Both the position numbers and the translations under genes were made by a program. A DNA stretch of 64,000 bases, from NCBI GenBank assembly GCA_905479075.1, contig CAJQLA010000017.1:93443-157442 (forward strand), written 5' to 3'. The notes beneath the pieces were generated by a model that had not been told where the DNA came from, searched no databases, and saw only the letters and a program-made list of their open reading frames with translations. This document shows positions 48,631 through 58,796 of this stretch, piece by piece; the stretch's first letter is position 1; each line of letters opens with the position of its first letter. This stretch comes from an uncultured Gammaproteobacteria bacterium (lineage in GTDB: Bacteria > Pseudomonadota > Gammaproteobacteria > Nitrosococcales > Methylophagaceae).

Positions 48631-50129
48631 TAGAAATAGCCCTCTTGTTTTTTCTTTTCCATTGAGGCTGATGAGTCTGAGTCAATTGCACGGCCTTGAC
48701 GTTCACTTGTTTTAGCGCTGAGTAACTCAAGAACAATAGAGGCTAAATCATCGGCATCTGATTCGATAGCACCTGTTAAGGGGTAACAACCAAGAGTTCG
48801 GAAACGTACTTTCTTAAGTTGAATTTGTTCATCAGGAAATAATTTGAAGCGATCATCATCGATCATAGTTAACATGCCATCCCTTTCAACGACAGGTCTT
48901 TCAGCAGCAAAATACAGTGGTACGATAGGAATTTGTTCGCGATAAATATATTGCCAGATATCCAGTTCGGTCCAGTTCGATATAGGGAACACGCGAATAC
49001 TTTCGCCTGGCTGTTTAGTGCCGTTATAGAGGTTCCATAATTCAGGGCGTTGGTTTTTAGGATCCCAGCGATGCGTTGCTGTTCTAAACGAAAATACGCG
49101 CTCCTTAGCCCGACTTTTTTCTTCATCTCTACGAGCACCACCAAAAGCAACATCAAACTTATATTTATCCAAAGCTTGTTTTAAGCCTTGAGTTTTCATA
49201 ATGTCTGTATGTAAGGATGAACCATGGTCTAGGGGGTTGATATTTTTTTCTATCCCTTCCGGATTAATATGGACTAATAGATCCATGCCACTTTCACGTG
49301 CCATATGATCTCTAAAATCATACATTGCTTGAAACTTCCAGCGCGTATCTACATGAAGTAGAGGAAATGGGGGAGGACTCGGATAAAAGGCTTTACGTGC
49401 TAAGTGAAGCATAACAGCAGAATCTTTACCTACGGAGTACAGCATGACAGGGTTATCGGCTTCTGCCATGACTTCCCTTATGATGTGCATACTCTCAGCT
49501 TCTAACCTATCTAAATGTGTTAGTTGATCAGACTGGTGAGTTTTAGTGTTTTTCATCAATTGTTCAATTTCTACATGACCAACTGAATAGACTTCCATTG
49601 CTAAATGGGCATTTCCATCTTCTGACTGTATAACAGTATTGGTTTTAGACTCTTTTATAAGAAGGCGACAGCTTGCTACAACGATACCCGAAGGCACAAT
49701 GACAATATTTTTGTTTGTATGTTGAATAAGTGCGTGTAACGCTTCTTTTAAAAAGTCGGAGGATAACTTTTCACCATCTCCAACTATCCAGCGTCGGCCC
49801 ATGCGCCGGTCGTTGGTATACAAAATCCAGGTAGATGCATCAATTTGATGATATTGCATCACTAAAAATAATTGTCTTTTACGCTGAGCAGTCTCGATAA
49901 CATGTTTTAAAACGACTTTCTTGGCTGGACGGTCATGTTCATCAACTAATTTTTCGACATTTAAACTTTCAGGGAAATTACAAGAAGAGATAGCCCGTTC
50001 TGCTGACTTGATTGCTGCTTCGGAATTATCTAAATCTAAAGCTTTAGCAATTGAAGCTGTATCCCAAACAATGAGATCGCCTCTTTCAGTGCGAGAATGA
50101 AATGGAATAACTTTGTCTTTATTTGACAT
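48630..50129 (-). CDS. cysD: Sulfate adenylyltransferase small subunit CysD with N-terminal extension
   Basis: ATP sulfurylase catalytic subunit. The CysD core occupies about residues 203-499: [22 protein letters not shown]-loop [18 protein letters not shown] near 231, [33 protein letters not shown] and the usual ending KKKQEGYF. Known CysD proteins are about 300 residues, so the first 200 here are extra. That part is globular-looking and soluble ([36 protein letters not shown]), and I do not recognise it. An internal ATG at 49556 would give a normal-sized 308-residue CysD but lacks a ribosome binding site. ATG at 50129 has GAGAT 8 bases upstream; an in-frame TTG at 50144 is less likely. Confidence 0.9.
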   Translation of the reverse strand: MSNKDKVIPFHSRTERGDLIVWDTASIAKALDLDNSEAAIKSAERAISSCNFPESLNVEKLVDEHDRPAKKVVLKHVIETAQRKRQLFLVMQYHQIDASTWILYTNDRRMGRRWIVGDGEKLSSDFLKEALHALIQHTNKNIVIVPSGIVVASCRLLIKESKTNTVIQSEDGNAHLAMEVYSVGHVEIEQLMKNTKTHQSDQLTHLDRLEAESMHIIREVMAEADNPVMLYSVGKDSAVMLHLARKAFYPSPPPFPLLHVDTRWKFQAMYDFRDHMARESGMDLLVHINPEGIEKNINPLDHGSSLHTDIMKTQGLKQALDKYKFDVAFGGARRDEEKSRAKERVFSFRTATHRWDPKNQRPELWNLYNGTKQPGESIRVFPISNWTELDIWQYIYREQIPIVPLYFAAERPVVERDGMLTMIDDDRFKLFPDEQIQLKKVRFRTLGCYPLTGAIESDADDLASIVLELLSAKTSERQGRAIDSDSSASMEKKKQEGYF

Positions 50130-50436
50130 GCTGTTGTATCTCAAAGGGGATTCTAGTGAAATAGTCTAACTAAAACTATAAATAATGTAAATAATTGCAA
50201 ATAGAGACATATTGATAAAGATAATATAAATAGCGCTGTTTAATTGTCTTGTATTCGATAGTGCTTATTAGTTAAATAACTTTCAACAAATTAACCATTC
50301 AATTAAGAACTCATCCGTTTTTGATGTAGTATTAGCTAACTTAAAAGGATATTTGGCGTGCAAGACTCTGATTATTGAGTATAGGCTTAATCATCCATGT
50401 GGTGGCTACTTAACTTAACAAGGTTTTAACTATACT

Positions 50437-52362
50437 GTGGCACAGGATACGAAACTTCATTCCATATCTAAGTGGTTCTTAAGTCAATCACGCTCTTCTA
50501 AGAGGGGGATAACTTTAATAGTCGATATTTTTGCTGTAGTTGTATCTTTATGGGTAGCGTTTTCATTACGCTACAGTGAGTTTTATATACCACCACAGCA
50601 GCAATTGTGGGTTTTTGTAGTCGCACCTCTCCTAGCAATTCCAGTATTTATACGTTTAGGTCTTTACCGAGCAATAGTTCGTTACATAGGTGTGGATGCA
50701 CTGTTTACTATATTCAAAGCCGTTGCGTTATATACATTATTGCTGGTTACTGTGGTCTTGCTAGCTGGTTCATTCGCGGGAGTAGTACCAAGAACAGTAT
50801 ATGGGATCAATGCATTGATTCTACTACTGTTTACGGGTGGTAGTCGTTTGTTAGCGAGATGGTGGTTCTCTGATCTGTTCGATAGGAAAGAGTTTGCATC
50901 TCAGCAAGTACTACCGAATGTATTGATTTTTGGCGCTAGTTCATCAGGAACCCAATTATCACTAGCATTAAACCGCTCACGTCAACAAAAACCGGTAGCC
51001 TTTGTAGATGATGCTAAACAGTTACACAATCAAATAATTAATAATTTAGTAGTTTATCCAACGGAAAAGTTAGCTTATTTGATTGAAAAATATGCAATTA
51101 GAGAAGTATTAATTGCTATTCCAAATGCATCCCGCCAACGGCGTAATGAGATAATTCGCTTATTAGAAGAATATCCTGTCCATGTACGAACCTTGCCGGA
51201 TTTAAGTGATCTAGCTGAAGGCAAGGTGACGGTATCAGATATACGTGAAGTGGATATAGCTGATCTTTTAGGTCGTGAGCCAGTAGAGCCTGTGCCTGAA
51301 TTATTGCATGGAAATATTACAGATAAAGTGGTGATGGTGACAGGAGCAGGAGGTTCAATTGGGTCCGAATTATGTCGACAGATAGTACGACTTTCACCGA
51401 AACAATTGATCTTGTTTGAATTGAATGAATTTAACTTATATGCAATCGACAAAGAGTTAAAAAATGATTGCCCGGATATGAAAGCTATCGCTTTACTAGG
51501 CTCAGTTCAAGATAAACAGCGCTTGAAGACAATTTTCAAGCAGTTTGATGTTGATACGATATATCATGCTGCTGCATACAAACATGTACCACTGGTAGAG
51601 CAAAATATCGCAGAAGGAATAAGAAATAATGTATTAGGCACACTCAATTGTGCTATGGCTGCCATTGAAGCAAAAGTGGATACATTCGTATTAATTTCTA
51701 CAGATAAAGCGGTAAGACCAACTAATACTATGGGGGCAAGTAAACGTTTGGCTGAATTGACTTTGCAAGCGCTGAGCGAGTCGAAAGATTTTGACAATAC
51801 CACACGATTTACAATGGTTCGATTTGGTAATGTATTAGGTTCTTCTGGTTCTGTCGTCCCTCTTTTTCGTGAGCAAATTGCCAATGGTGGTCCAGTGACC
51901 GTAACGGATAAACGAATCATTCGTTATTTTATGACTATCCCTGAAGCAGCTGAGTTAGTTATTCAGGCAGGCGCTATGGGACAAGGTGGGGATGTTTTTG
52001 TATTGGATATGGGTGAACCGGTAAAAATTGCTGAACTAGCAAAACGGATGATTCACTTAAGTGGTTTTATCGAGAAGGATGAAAACCAACCTGATGGCGA
52101 TATTGAGATTATCTATACAGGGTTACGGCCTGGTGAAAAACTCTATGAAGAATTATTAATAGGCGATAACGTGATGTCTACGCAACATAGCAAAATTATG
52201 CGTGCCCAAGAATCAATTATTAAATGGCCTATTTTGGCAAGTGTTTTTGCAGATATACAAAAGGCTATAGACGAGAATGATTATCAAAAAGTAAGGGATA
52301 TCATTTTAATTCACGTTGATGGCTTTAAACCGCAATGTGGTATAGAGGATTGGCTGCACTAA
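50437..52362 (+). CDS. Membrane-bound UDP-GlcNAc 4,6-dehydratase-type enzyme (WbpM/CapD family)
   Basis: A 641-residue protein. Residues about 20-135 have four membrane helices (SKRGITLIVDIFAVVVSLWV and onward). Residues about 160-270 form a first Rossmann-like domain (NVLIFGASSSGTQLSLAL). The C-terminal SDR catalytic domain starts near 290: MVTGAGGSIGSELCRQIV, ISTDKAVRPTNTMGASKRLAE and MVRFGNVLGSSGSVVPLF. As in WbpM, the catalytic triad region has a Met in place of Tyr (TNTMGASK). It makes UDP-4-keto-6-deoxy-GlcNAc, precursor of QuiNAc or FucNAc. The start is GTG at 50437. It is divergent from cysD across 307 bases. Confidence 0.93.
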   Translation: MAQDTKLHSISKWFLSQSRSSKRGITLIVDIFAVVVSLWVAFSLRYSEFYIPPQQQLWVFVVAPLLAIPVFIRLGLYRAIVRYIGVDALFTIFKAVALYTLLLVTVVLLAGSFAGVVPRTVYGINALILLLFTGGSRLLARWWFSDLFDRKEFASQQVLPNVLIFGASSSGTQLSLALNRSRQQKPVAFVDDAKQLHNQIINNLVVYPTEKLAYLIEKYAIREVLIAIPNASRQRRNEIIRLLEEYPVHVRTLPDLSDLAEGKVTVSDIREVDIADLLGREPVEPVPELLHGNITDKVVMVTGAGGSIGSELCRQIVRLSPKQLILFELNEFNLYAIDKELKNDCPDMKAIALLGSVQDKQRLKTIFKQFDVDTIYHAAAYKHVPLVEQNIAEGIRNNVLGTLNCAMAAIEAKVDTFVLISTDKAVRPTNTMGASKRLAELTLQALSESKDFDNTTRFTMVRFGNVLGSSGSVVPLFREQIANGGPVTVTDKRIIRYFMTIPEAAELVIQAGAMGQGGDVFVLDMGEPVKIAELAKRMIHLSGFIEKDENQPDGDIEIIYTGLRPGEKLYEELLIGDNVMSTQHSKIMRAQESIIKWPILASVFADIQKAIDENDYQKVRDIILIHVDGFKPQCGIEDWLH

Positions 52363-52449
52363 CTTATCACTATTTCTGTGATGAGAATAACTGCAAAGCA
52401 CAATTAAGCCGTGTAGAATGAGCTTTAATTTTCGATTGAGAGTAGTCGT

Positions 52450-54336
52450 ATGTGTGGCATTGTAGGTGGCATTGCAGAACGTAATGTTGTCCCTGTTTTA
52501 GTAGAGGGACTAAGACGCCTTGAATATAGAGGATATGATTCGTCAGGTATTGCCGTTTGCGAAAGTCTAGGTCAGCTAGAACGGGTACGTGCTATAGGAA
52601 AGATAAAAAACTTACAGGAAAAAATTGAGAAGAGGGACGAAGCATTGACCGCACCTCTAGCCATTGCTCATACACGTTGGGCTACCCATGGAGTGCCATC
52701 AGAAAAAAATGCACACCCCCATGTCAGCAATAATCTTGTCGCTGTTGTACACAATGGCATTATTGAAAATTATCAAGAAATAAAAGCACGTCAGCAAGCT
52801 GCAGGTTATCAATTTGAATCTGATACGGATACCGAGGTAGTTGCTCATGCTATCCATAGTTATTTAGAAAAAGGCTGTGAGCTTTACGATGCTGTTCGAG
52901 CTGCTACGGCAGAGTTTAAAGGTGCTTATGCAATAGGTGTAATCAATCATCAGCAACCAGACACCCTAATTGCGGCTCGTAAAGGCAGTCCTTTAGTTAT
53001 TGGTATCGGTATTGGTGAACATTTTATCGCTTCAGATGTGTCAGCATTATTACCGGTCACACAACAGTTCATTTTCCTTGAAGAAGGCGATATAGCAAAA
53101 GTAACGCGGGAAAAAGTTGCGATCTTTGATAACAATGGAGATGCTGTTGAACGTGAAATTAGGCAATCTAACCTTTCAGCAACCTCGGTTGAACTAGGAA
53201 AGCATAAGCATTATATGCACAAAGAAATCTTTGAACAGCCACAAGCTGTCATTGATACATTGGAAGGCAGGATAAGTCATGAGCATGTCCTTGTTTCAAG
53301 TTTTGGTCATGGTGCAGAGTCAGTGTTAGAAACTGTTCAGCAAGTGCAAATTATCGCTTGTGGTACTAGTTACCACGCTGGTTTAGTCGCCAAATACTGG
53401 TTTGAAGATATATTAGCAATGCCGTGTTATGTTGAAGTCGCTAGTGAATTTCGTTACCGAAATCCAGTATATCTAGATAAAACTTTATTTGTCACAATTA
53501 GCCAATCTGGCGAAACTGCCGATACATTAGCTGCACTGCAGCAAGTCAATTTATTTAGAAAGAAAAGTGTTACTAGTGGAGCGGATAAAAACAAAGCATG
53601 TGCTATTTCCACATTAGCCATTTGTAATGTTGCAGAATCTAGTTTAACTAGGGAATCAGACTTAACCTGCCTTACACATGCGGGTCCAGAAATTGGTGTC
53701 GCATCTACAAAAGCATTTACAACCCAGCTTGTTACCCTAGCTTTATTATTAGTTAGTATTGGCAAAGTACAAAACCGCATAAGTGATGGACAGGAACAAA
53801 GAATTATAGAAGGACTGCAAAAGCTACCCAATTTGATAAATAGTGCTTTAAAACATGAAAAAACAATCAAAATAATAGCGAGACTGTTTGCAGATAAGCA
53901 ACATGCCTTATTTCTAGGTCGTGGAACAATGTATCCCATTGCACTAGAAGGAGCGTTGAAGTTAAAAGAAATTAGTTATATTCATGCTGAAGCCTACCCT
54001 GCAGGTGAATTGAAACATGGTCCTCTAGCACTCATTGATGAAAATATGCCCGTTATTGCAATCGCTCCACTTGATGATCTGTTGGAAAAACTTAAAGCGA
54101 ACTTACAGGAAGTAAAAGCTCGCGGTGGACAAATGATTGTCTTTGAAGATGAGGATTCAGACATTAGTTCCGATGAAAGCTTTAAAGTGCTGAAAGTGAC
54201 CCAGAATGTCGGACGTATCACTGCACCAATCACCTTTAATATTGCACTTCAGTTACTCAGTTATCATGTTGCACTGATAAAAGGGACTGATGTTGATCAG
54301 CCACGTAACTTGGCTAAGTCTGTCACTGTAGAGTAA
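52450..54336 (+). CDS. glmS: Glutamine--fructose-6-phosphate aminotransferase
   Basis: First step of UDP-GlcNAc synthesis, using glutamine to aminate fructose-6-phosphate. It has 628 residues. The N-terminal glutaminase has Cys at residue 2 (MCGIVGGIAERNVVPVLVEG) with THTRWATHG-like HTRWATHGVPS and HNGIIENYQEI. Two SIS domains follow (ACGTSYHAGLVAKYW; FLGRGTMYPIALEGALKLKE), and the end is PRNLAKSVTVE. An insertion of about 17 residues near position 375 (KKSVTSGADKNKACAIST) accounts for the extra length over the usual roughly 610. It sits within the sugar cluster and may supply amino sugars there. Confidence 0.95.
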   Translation: MCGIVGGIAERNVVPVLVEGLRRLEYRGYDSSGIAVCESLGQLERVRAIGKIKNLQEKIEKRDEALTAPLAIAHTRWATHGVPSEKNAHPHVSNNLVAVVHNGIIENYQEIKARQQAAGYQFESDTDTEVVAHAIHSYLEKGCELYDAVRAATAEFKGAYAIGVINHQQPDTLIAARKGSPLVIGIGIGEHFIASDVSALLPVTQQFIFLEEGDIAKVTREKVAIFDNNGDAVEREIRQSNLSATSVELGKHKHYMHKEIFEQPQAVIDTLEGRISHEHVLVSSFGHGAESVLETVQQVQIIACGTSYHAGLVAKYWFEDILAMPCYVEVASEFRYRNPVYLDKTLFVTISQSGETADTLAALQQVNLFRKKSVTSGADKNKACAISTLAICNVAESSLTRESDLTCLTHAGPEIGVASTKAFTTQLVTLALLLVSIGKVQNRISDGQEQRIIEGLQKLPNLINSALKHEKTIKIIARLFADKQHALFLGRGTMYPIALEGALKLKEISYIHAEAYPAGELKHGPLALIDENMPVIAIAPLDDLLEKLKANLQEVKARGGQMIVFEDEDSDISSDESFKVLKVTQNVGRITAPITFNIALQLLSYHVALIKGTDVDQPRNLAKSVTVE

Positions 54337-54352
54337 TAGGTTGGGTGAAAAA

Positions 54353-55843
54353 GTGACAGCTATATCTGGAGGACGCCTGCTCTCTAAGAATGTTTCATGG
54401 AACTTGTTTGGCGCTATAGTACCCCTACCTGTTGCTATTATAACTATTCCCATACTGATTGAAAATATAGGGACAGCACGTTTTGGCGTGTTGACTATAA
54501 TTTGGATGGTAGTAGGTTATTTTAGCCTGTTTGATTTAGGGCTTGGTAGAGCTCTTACAAAATTGGTGGCATCGAATATAGGGAAAGAAAAAAATAGAGA
54601 AAATCCAAAATTAATTTGGACCGCAATGTCAATGATGGGGGGATTTGGCCTAGTTGGATTTATGGTTTTAGTATCTCTATCTAATTGGTTGGTAACTGAT
54701 ATATTAAATATTCCAGAAGGTCTGAAGTCAGAAAGCTTAACGACGTTTTATTTGTTATCTGTATCTATACCTATTGTAATAACTAGCATTGGATTAAGAG
54801 GGGTTCTTGAAGCATATCAATGTTTTAAATTTGTGAATTTGGTTAGAATTCCTGTGGGGGTATTCACGTTTCTCGGTCCAACACTTGTATTGCCTTTTTC
54901 TAATAGTTTAGTTCCAATAGTTATTGTATTAATCATCGTCAGGTTAATGGCTTGGATCGCATACATTTACTTGTCTTTTCGTATCGTTCCAGCGTTAAAG
55001 TATGATATTAAAATAAGTTGGAAGGTGGCCAGATCGTTATTAGGATTTGGAAGCTGGATGACTGTAACAAATATTGTTGGGCCTCTAATGGTTTATATGG
55101 ATCGTTTTATCATCGGAGCAACGCTTTCGATGGCGGCTGTCGCTTTTTATGCTACTCCGTATGAAGTTGTTACGAAGTTATGGGTTATTTCTGGTGCGTT
55201 GATGTCAGTGTTATTTCCTGCTTTTAGTGCCGGACTTGAGCAAGATCATAAGGGTGTAATTCAATTGTTCAATACAGCTATTAAATACCTTTTTATTGTT
55301 TTCTTTCCCATCACTATTGTAATCATCACATTTTCTTATGAGGCCCTTGCTTTCTGGATTGATAATGACTTTGCGAACAATAGTAGTATAGTGCTACAGC
55401 TACTCGTGCTGGGCGTATTTATTAACGCTCATGCACAAGTCCCATTTGCTATGATACAAGGAGCAGGCCGACCTGATATAACAGCAAAACTTCACTTGAT
55501 CGAGTTACCATTTTATTTATTATTGTTGGTGTGGATGCTTGATAGCTATGGGATAGTAGGAGCAGCTCTTACTTGGGTTATCAGGATCATCTTTGATTCA
55601 ATAATACTTTTTGGTATCACATCAAAGGTATTGTCCAGACCATCCTTTTTTTCATCAGAAACAATGCTGAAACTGTCTGTTGTTTTTGGTGTTTTAGCTG
55701 TAGGTTTTTTTATTACTGATGCCTATTTAAAACTCCTGTTCACCTTAGTGACTGTGACCGTTTTCTTTATTATTTCATGGTATTACCTTCTAACTGAAAG
55801 TGAGAAGAACGTAATACGCGCAACAAAAATTAGAATTAAGTAG
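54353..55843 (+). CDS. Wzx-type polysaccharide flippase
   Basis: A 496-residue inner-membrane protein of the MATE/polysaccharide transporter (MOP) superfamily with about 12-14 hydrophobic segments. Marks are RLLSKNVSWNLFGAIVPLPV, GVLTIIWMVVGYFSLFDLGL, GRALTKLVASN and LLGFGSWMTVTNIVGPLMVY, then DRFIIGATLSMAAVAFYATP. It likely flips undecaprenyl-linked repeat units to the periplasm. Start uncertain: GTG at 54353 (MTAISGGRL) after GGGTG is preferred, with an in-frame TTG at 54341 as alternative. It follows glmS by 16 bases. Confidence 0.88.
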   Translation: MTAISGGRLLSKNVSWNLFGAIVPLPVAIITIPILIENIGTARFGVLTIIWMVVGYFSLFDLGLGRALTKLVASNIGKEKNRENPKLIWTAMSMMGGFGLVGFMVLVSLSNWLVTDILNIPEGLKSESLTTFYLLSVSIPIVITSIGLRGVLEAYQCFKFVNLVRIPVGVFTFLGPTLVLPFSNSLVPIVIVLIIVRLMAWIAYIYLSFRIVPALKYDIKISWKVARSLLGFGSWMTVTNIVGPLMVYMDRFIIGATLSMAAVAFYATPYEVVTKLWVISGALMSVLFPAFSAGLEQDHKGVIQLFNTAIKYLFIVFFPITIVIITFSYEALAFWIDNDFANNSSIVLQLLVLGVFINAHAQVPFAMIQGAGRPDITAKLHLIELPFYLLLLVWMLDSYGIVGAALTWVIRIIFDSIILFGITSKVLSRPSFFSSETMLKLSVVFGVLAVGFFITDAYLKLLFTLVTVTVFFIISWYYLLTESEKNVIRATKIRIK

Positions 55844-55859
55844 AAGTGAATAAGAAATT

Positions 55860-56903
55860 ATGACAGAAAAATATAGAGTTCAGAAATGGCCGAGTGAGGG
55901 GCTTGAAACAGTGCCTAATTGTCCCGTATGTGGTGGTGACAAGCGTAGGGTTTTGCACGAAAACCTAGTTGATAAAGTATTTTTCTGCGCGCCTGGGAAA
56001 TGGTCACTTTTTCACTGTGAATCATGTGCTAGTGCCTTCCTTGATCCTCGCCCCACCCCAGAAACAATAGGGTTAGCGTACGAAACTTACTTCACCCATG
56101 ATAGCGGTGGACCAGGTAACATTATAGAGAGGCTAAAAATAAAGCTAAGAAATGGGTACTTAAATTATCGCTATGGAACTAAGCTGTACCCAGCTAGCAA
56201 CATAGGTATCATCCTAGCTACTCTTATGAAAAATAGGAGAGAGTTTTTTGATTTAGCAATACGCCATTTGCCAAAATTAGAAACGAGTAAACGGTTGTTG
56301 GATTTAGGTTGTGGCAATGGAGACTATTTATTTATTGCTCGGAGTGCTGGTTGGGATGTAGTAGGAGTTGATGCTGATTCTAAAGCTGTTTCTGTGGCTT
56401 CAGAAAAGGGGATTGACGTACGTTTAGGTAATATTGAAATATTGGATCCATCTAAGGAACAGTTTGATGTTATTACTCTATCTCATGTTATAGAACATGT
56501 ACATCAGCCAATCAAGGTGTTGCAAGCCTGTTACAAACTATTAAAACCAGGTGGCTTTTTATGGATAGAGACACCAAATATCCAATCCGAAGGGTATAGA
56601 ATATTCAATCGTGATTGGCGAGGCCTTGAACCGCCACGTCATCTGGTTTTGTTTAATTTTAAATCTTTAACTGATGCTCTAATTGAAATTGGTTTTTCTG
56701 GAATAGAACTTCAGCCATATCGTCAGCAATGTAAACATATTTTTAAGTCAAGTAAAAATATTATGGGGAGTGAGACGTCCACTCGACACCAAATTAAAGC
56801 TATATTCTCACTACCATCTAACTTGGTAAGGAAGTCGGAAAAAATTGCCAAAAGAAGTCCATCGAAAAGAGAGTTTGTAACATTAAAGGCATGGAAAGAA
56901 TAA
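55860..56903 (+). CDS. SAM-dependent methyltransferase with N-terminal zinc ribbon
   Basis: A 347-residue class I methyltransferase. The N-terminal part has two Cys pairs (CPVCGGDKR near residue 21 and FHCESCAS near 57), a zinc-ribbon seen in sugar- and natural-product methyltransferases. The SAM-binding domain begins about residue 140 with LLDLGCGNGDYLFIARSAGW, followed by VVGVDADSKAVSVA and ITLSHVIEHVHQP. A GGFLWIETPN strand and a carboxy-terminal helical tail complete it. Methylation of a sugar in the polymer is the likely role given the neighbours. Confidence 0.88.
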   Translation: MTEKYRVQKWPSEGLETVPNCPVCGGDKRRVLHENLVDKVFFCAPGKWSLFHCESCASAFLDPRPTPETIGLAYETYFTHDSGGPGNIIERLKIKLRNGYLNYRYGTKLYPASNIGIILATLMKNRREFFDLAIRHLPKLETSKRLLDLGCGNGDYLFIARSAGWDVVGVDADSKAVSVASEKGIDVRLGNIEILDPSKEQFDVITLSHVIEHVHQPIKVLQACYKLLKPGGFLWIETPNIQSEGYRIFNRDWRGLEPPRHLVLFNFKSLTDALIEIGFSGIELQPYRQQCKHIFKSSKNIMGSETSTRHQIKAIFSLPSNLVRKSEKIAKRSPSKREFVTLKAWKE

Positions 56904-56999
56904 AGATAAAATGAATTATTTATGTTCTAATAATAATGCTAACCTCCTTATCGTTAATAGCACCAATTTTATATTTTCTTGCTGTGAATTTATTAAAAA

Positions 57000-57887
57000 A
57001 TGACAAAGACTGACGCTGTACTGGTTACTTATAATCCAGATATAGACATACTTGTACAATGTATTGAAAGCTTAAGTTCTCAGGTTAGAACAATTTGGCT
57101 TGTCGATAATTCTTCTACAACATGTAATTTTAAATCAAGTTTTGAACACCTTCCTGACGAAATAGAAATAATAAAGTTGATGGGAAATACAGGTATCGCC
57201 TATGCTCAAAATATTGGCATTGAAAAGGCAATTGAAAACGAAGCAGATTTTATTCTTCTAAGTGATCAAGATACCTTCTTCCCAGATAATTACGTAGCAA
57301 ATATGCTTTCTGTTTTTGGTGGGGGGACAACAAAAATTGCAGCGGTTGCACCTTTATTTCATGATGCTATTGGTGATAATGATAATGAATGTTTTATTGT
57401 AAATTCTCGGTTTGGATTCTCTAAAATTTTCCCCAATGAAGGCCACCATAATATCTTTCAAGCTATTGCAAGTGGTTTTATTATTAAATCTTCAACATTA
57501 AGAGTCATTGGTTTAATGGAGGAAGATTTATTCATCGATTGGGTAGATTTGGAATGGTGCTGGCGAGCGATACATATGGGATACTTTATAGTGGGTAATG
57601 CTGATGTGGTTATAGAGCATAGACTTGGTGATCGGAGTATTAACTTAGGCAGTAGAGGTATTAATTTAAGGGCCCCTAGTCGCCATTATTATATAACCCG
57701 AAATGCTTTTTACTTGGCAACACGATGTAAATATTTAGATATTTGGCACAGAATTAATATTTGTTTTAAAGGTTTCGGTTATCTTTTTGGATATACTTTT
57801 TTGGCTAAACCGCGCTATGAAAATTTTAAAATGACTTTGCTTGGGTTTTACCATGGACTAAAGGGTCAGTTAGGGCGTTTGGACTAA
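57000..57887 (+). CDS. GT2 glycosyltransferase (rhamnosyltransferase-like)
   Basis: A 295-residue GT-A enzyme of the WbbL/RfbF-like group. Motifs are AVLVTYNPDIDILVQCIESL, IWLVDNSS, NTGIAYAQNIGIEKAI, ILLSDQDTFFPDNYV (DxD-like) and EDLFIDWVDLEWCWRAIHMG. It lies just upstream of the dTDP-rhamnose genes, which supports a rhamnosyl donor. It starts 97 bases after the methyltransferase, with only a weak ribosome binding site. Confidence 0.9.
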   Translation: MTKTDAVLVTYNPDIDILVQCIESLSSQVRTIWLVDNSSTTCNFKSSFEHLPDEIEIIKLMGNTGIAYAQNIGIEKAIENEADFILLSDQDTFFPDNYVANMLSVFGGGTTKIAAVAPLFHDAIGDNDNECFIVNSRFGFSKIFPNEGHHNIFQAIASGFIIKSSTLRVIGLMEEDLFIDWVDLEWCWRAIHMGYFIVGNADVVIEHRLGDRSINLGSRGINLRAPSRHYYITRNAFYLATRCKYLDIWHRINICFKGFGYLFGYTFLAKPRYENFKMTLLGFYHGLKGQLGRLD

Positions 57888-57912
57888 TTTAATCTAAATT
57901 TTAAGGAAAACA

Positions 57913-58794
57913 ATGAAAGGAATTATATTAGCCGGTGGTTCTGGAACACGTTTGTATCCTTTAACAAAAGGGGTTTCAAAGCAGTTGGTGCCAGTCTATG
58001 ACAAACCAATGATTTATTATCCGCTTTCAGTATTAATGTTAGCAGGGATTACTGAAATTCTGGTCATCACTACACCAGAGGATCAGGAGTCTTTTAAACG
58101 TTTACTCGGTGACGGATCGGACATCGGATTGAGTTTTAGCTATGTTGTTCAACCTTCTCCAGATGGTTTAGCTCAAGCTTTTATTCTTGGTGAAGACTTT
58201 ATTGGTAGCCATGATGTCTGTTTGGTCTTGGGTGATAATATTTATCATGGCCATGATATTAAAGCAGTATTAGCTTCAGCCGTTGATAATGCCAAGCAAC
58301 ATAGTAAAGCGACTGTTTTTGGCTATCATGTTGCCGATCCTGAACGCTATGGGGTAGCTGAGTTTGATGAAGTTGGTAATGTTATAAGTATTGAAGAAAA
58401 ACCGACTAAACCTAAGAGTAATTATGCTGTGACAGGGTTATACTTTTATCCAAATGACGTTGTTCAAAAAGCCAAGCAGATACAGCCTTCTGAGCGAGGT
58501 GAGTTGGAAATAACCAGTGTTAATCAACTTTATTTATCTGAACAGCGTCTCAAAGTTGAGCTAATGGGACGAGGTTATGCTTGGCTGGATACGGGAACTC
58601 ACGAAAGTTTACTGGAAGCAGCACAATTTATAGAAACAATTGAAAAGCGGCAAGGGCTAAAAATTGCCTGCATAGAAGATATTGCATTCCAACAAGGCTA
58701 CATTAGCAAAGAACAATTGATTGAATTAGCAAAACCGTTGGCTAAAAATCAATATGGGCAATATTTATTAAAACGTGCAGAAGAAGGCCAGTAA
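57913..58794 (+). CDS. rfbA: Glucose-1-phosphate thymidylyltransferase
   Basis: First enzyme of dTDP-L-rhamnose synthesis. It has 293 residues of the RmlA family: [69 protein letters not shown] and [18 protein letters not shown] lies before the ATG. First of four contiguous rhamnose genes. Confidence 0.97.
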   Translation: MKGIILAGGSGTRLYPLTKGVSKQLVPVYDKPMIYYPLSVLMLAGITEILVITTPEDQESFKRLLGDGSDIGLSFSYVVQPSPDGLAQAFILGEDFIGSHDVCLVLGDNIYHGHDIKAVLASAVDNAKQHSKATVFGYHVADPERYGVAEFDEVGNVISIEEKPTKPKSNYAVTGLYFYPNDVVQKAKQIQPSERGELEITSVNQLYLSEQRLKVELMGRGYAWLDTGTHESLLEAAQFIETIEKRQGLKIACIEDIAFQQGYISKEQLIELAKPLAKNQYGQYLLKRAEEGQ

Positions 58795-58796
58795 GT

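Noticed and set aside
53454..53939. Leftward 161-codon frame inside glmS
   Set aside because: Antisense shadow of glmS; Cys/Ser-rich and without recognisable motifs.
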